Of a stretch of DNA of 64,000 nucleotides, positions 63,746 through 64,000 are shown piece after piece (position 1 is the first letter of the stretch; each line of letters opens with the position of its first letter). A program made the position numbers and the translations under genes. The stretch is from CAXBOO01 sp963977425. GTDB lineage: Bacteria > Bacteroidota > Bacteroidia > Flavobacteriales_D > Luteibaculaceae. The stretch is taken from the NCBI GenBank assembly GCA_963977425.1, contig CAXBOO010000003.1, forward strand, positions 425,084 through 489,083. Direction: 5' to 3'. A model generated the notes under the pieces. It was not told where the DNA came from. It saw nothing but the letters and a program-made list of their open reading frames with translations, and did no database searches.

Positions 63746-63938
63746 GCACAACAATAGCTAAATGTAATGCGGGGTTTAGTGGTAAATTAAAGCTTCTACC
63801 CTGCTCATCCGCCAAAACACAGTTTTGACGTCTTATTTTGATAAATTTAATCCATAAAAACTGGTTTGGCTCAGTTTCGTGCGCTGATTGAACATCTTAC
63901 TGTTCAATCCCGCACTCCTCATAGCCGAGCCGTTGGCG
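63746..63938 (+). repeat. attC-like site 8 (type A variant)
   Basis: 193 bp. AAGCACAAC (63744-63752) complements GTTGTGCTT at 63034. It shares CATCCGCCAAAAC, the nested ATTGAAC/GTTCAAT hairpin and CCCGCACTCCTCATAGCC with type A. The right core is GTTGGCG at 63932. Confidence 0.82.
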
Positions 63939-63944
63939 TTAATA

Positions 63945-64000
63945 ATGACCCGTCCTGAAATATGTATACACTTAAACCAAAGTATATGTATCAGAATGAC
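63945..64000 (+). mobile_element. Left end of a probable IS3-family element
   Basis: TGACCCGTCCTGAAATATG at 63945 resembles the terminal inverted repeats of IS3-family elements common in flavobacteria. It begins 12 bp after the start of cassette 9, so the insertion splits that cassette. The other end lies outside the window, so this rests on recognition of the end sequence alone. Confidence 0.5.
63986..64000 (+). CDS. First five codons of a probable IS3 OrfA
   Basis: ATG at 63986 opens MYQND up to the window edge. This fits the start of IS3-type OrfA transposase proteins of Bacteroidota as I recall them, and its position just inside the IS end supports it. Five codons alone cannot prove it. 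Confidence 0.35.

Larger units (their letters stand above)
56171..64000 (+). mobile_element. Integron-like element: integrase, attI-like site and cassette array
   Basis: The region contains a recombinase gene and eight complete cassettes: 57387-58140, 58141-59061, 59062-59854, 59855-60541, 60542-61596, 61597-62279, 62280-63034 and 63035-63932. A ninth is truncated. Each cassette opens at the TT of a GTT core and ends with a 187-194 bp attC-like site. In all eight, the first 9-10 bases starting at G of GTT are the reverse complement of the bases ending at AAC of the same cassette's own site. That is expected if each cassette was inserted from a circle by G/TT recombination. All genes point away from the integrase. 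Confidence 0.85.

Noticed and set aside
57954..63938. Periodic repeats considered as a CRISPR-like or REP array
   Set aside because: The repeats are about 190 bp, spaced 500-900 bp apart, each separated by one gene and with cassette-specific ends. CRISPR repeats are short and regularly spaced, and REP elements do not show matching boundary codes.

Overview
The window comes from an AT-rich member of the Bacteroidota, most likely a Flavobacteriales relative. Evidence: secreted proteins with type IX secretion (T9SS) C-terminal sorting domains, GEVED-domain adhesin-like proteins, promoters matching the Bacteroidota -7 element TAnnTTTG, A-rich leaders in place of strong Shine-Dalgarno sites, and a monomeric isocitrate dehydrogenase. 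No rRNA, tRNA or CRISPR array was seen.

Layout. 1-8076: three consecutive minus-strand genes for large secreted GEVED/Ig-like proteins (the first runs off the window). 8420-12708: housekeeping genes folD, ffh and ygiQ. 12719-31731: mixed chromosomal genes (DUF817 and YdjM-type membrane proteins, a sulfurtransferase, a transglutaminase-like protein, a T9SS-exported subtilase, a DUF4139 protein carrying an inserted carboxypeptidase-regulatory/plug-like segment, and AlkB and Ogt alkylation-repair genes). 31847-43917: acetyl-CoA synthetase followed by an apparent aromatic catabolic operon read on the minus strand: flavin reductase, salicylyl-CoA/2-aminobenzoyl-CoA type hydroxylase, aryl-CoA ligase, thioesterase, nitrilase, gentisate-type dioxygenase, FAH-family hydrolase and maleate isomerase. 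The order fits activation of an aromatic acid to its CoA ester, 5-hydroxylation, hydrolysis to gentisate (or an amino analogue), ring cleavage, hydrolysis to maleate plus pyruvate, and isomerisation to fumarate. A toxin-antitoxin pair and a small DUF559 element with terminal inverted repeats sit inside this operon. 44155-55835: monomeric icd, lipoproteins, a cysteine-cluster protein, an OhrR-like regulator with a nitroreductase, an SDR/DUF2867 protein, a secreted nuclease with a helix-hairpin-helix tail, and a sortilin-like T9SS protein.

56171-64000 is the most unusual part: an integron-like cassette array. A tyrosine recombinase is followed 46 bp later by an attI-like site and then by eight complete gene cassettes, each holding one short gene (or one toxin-antitoxin pair), in one orientation and each closed by a 187-194 bp attC-like site. 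The bases that open each cassette (starting at GTT) are the exact reverse complement, over 9-10 bp, of the bases that open its own closing site (ending at AAC). That is the signature expected when cassettes circularise and insert at a G/TT crossover. The recombinase lacks the long insertion that marks classical IntI integrases and has an extra N-terminal domain. The sites are longer than most attC sites and contain nested hairpins, and most mismatches in their outer stems become G-T wobbles on the bottom strand. A ninth cassette is cut after 12 bp by what looks like the end of an IS3-family element, which runs off the window.
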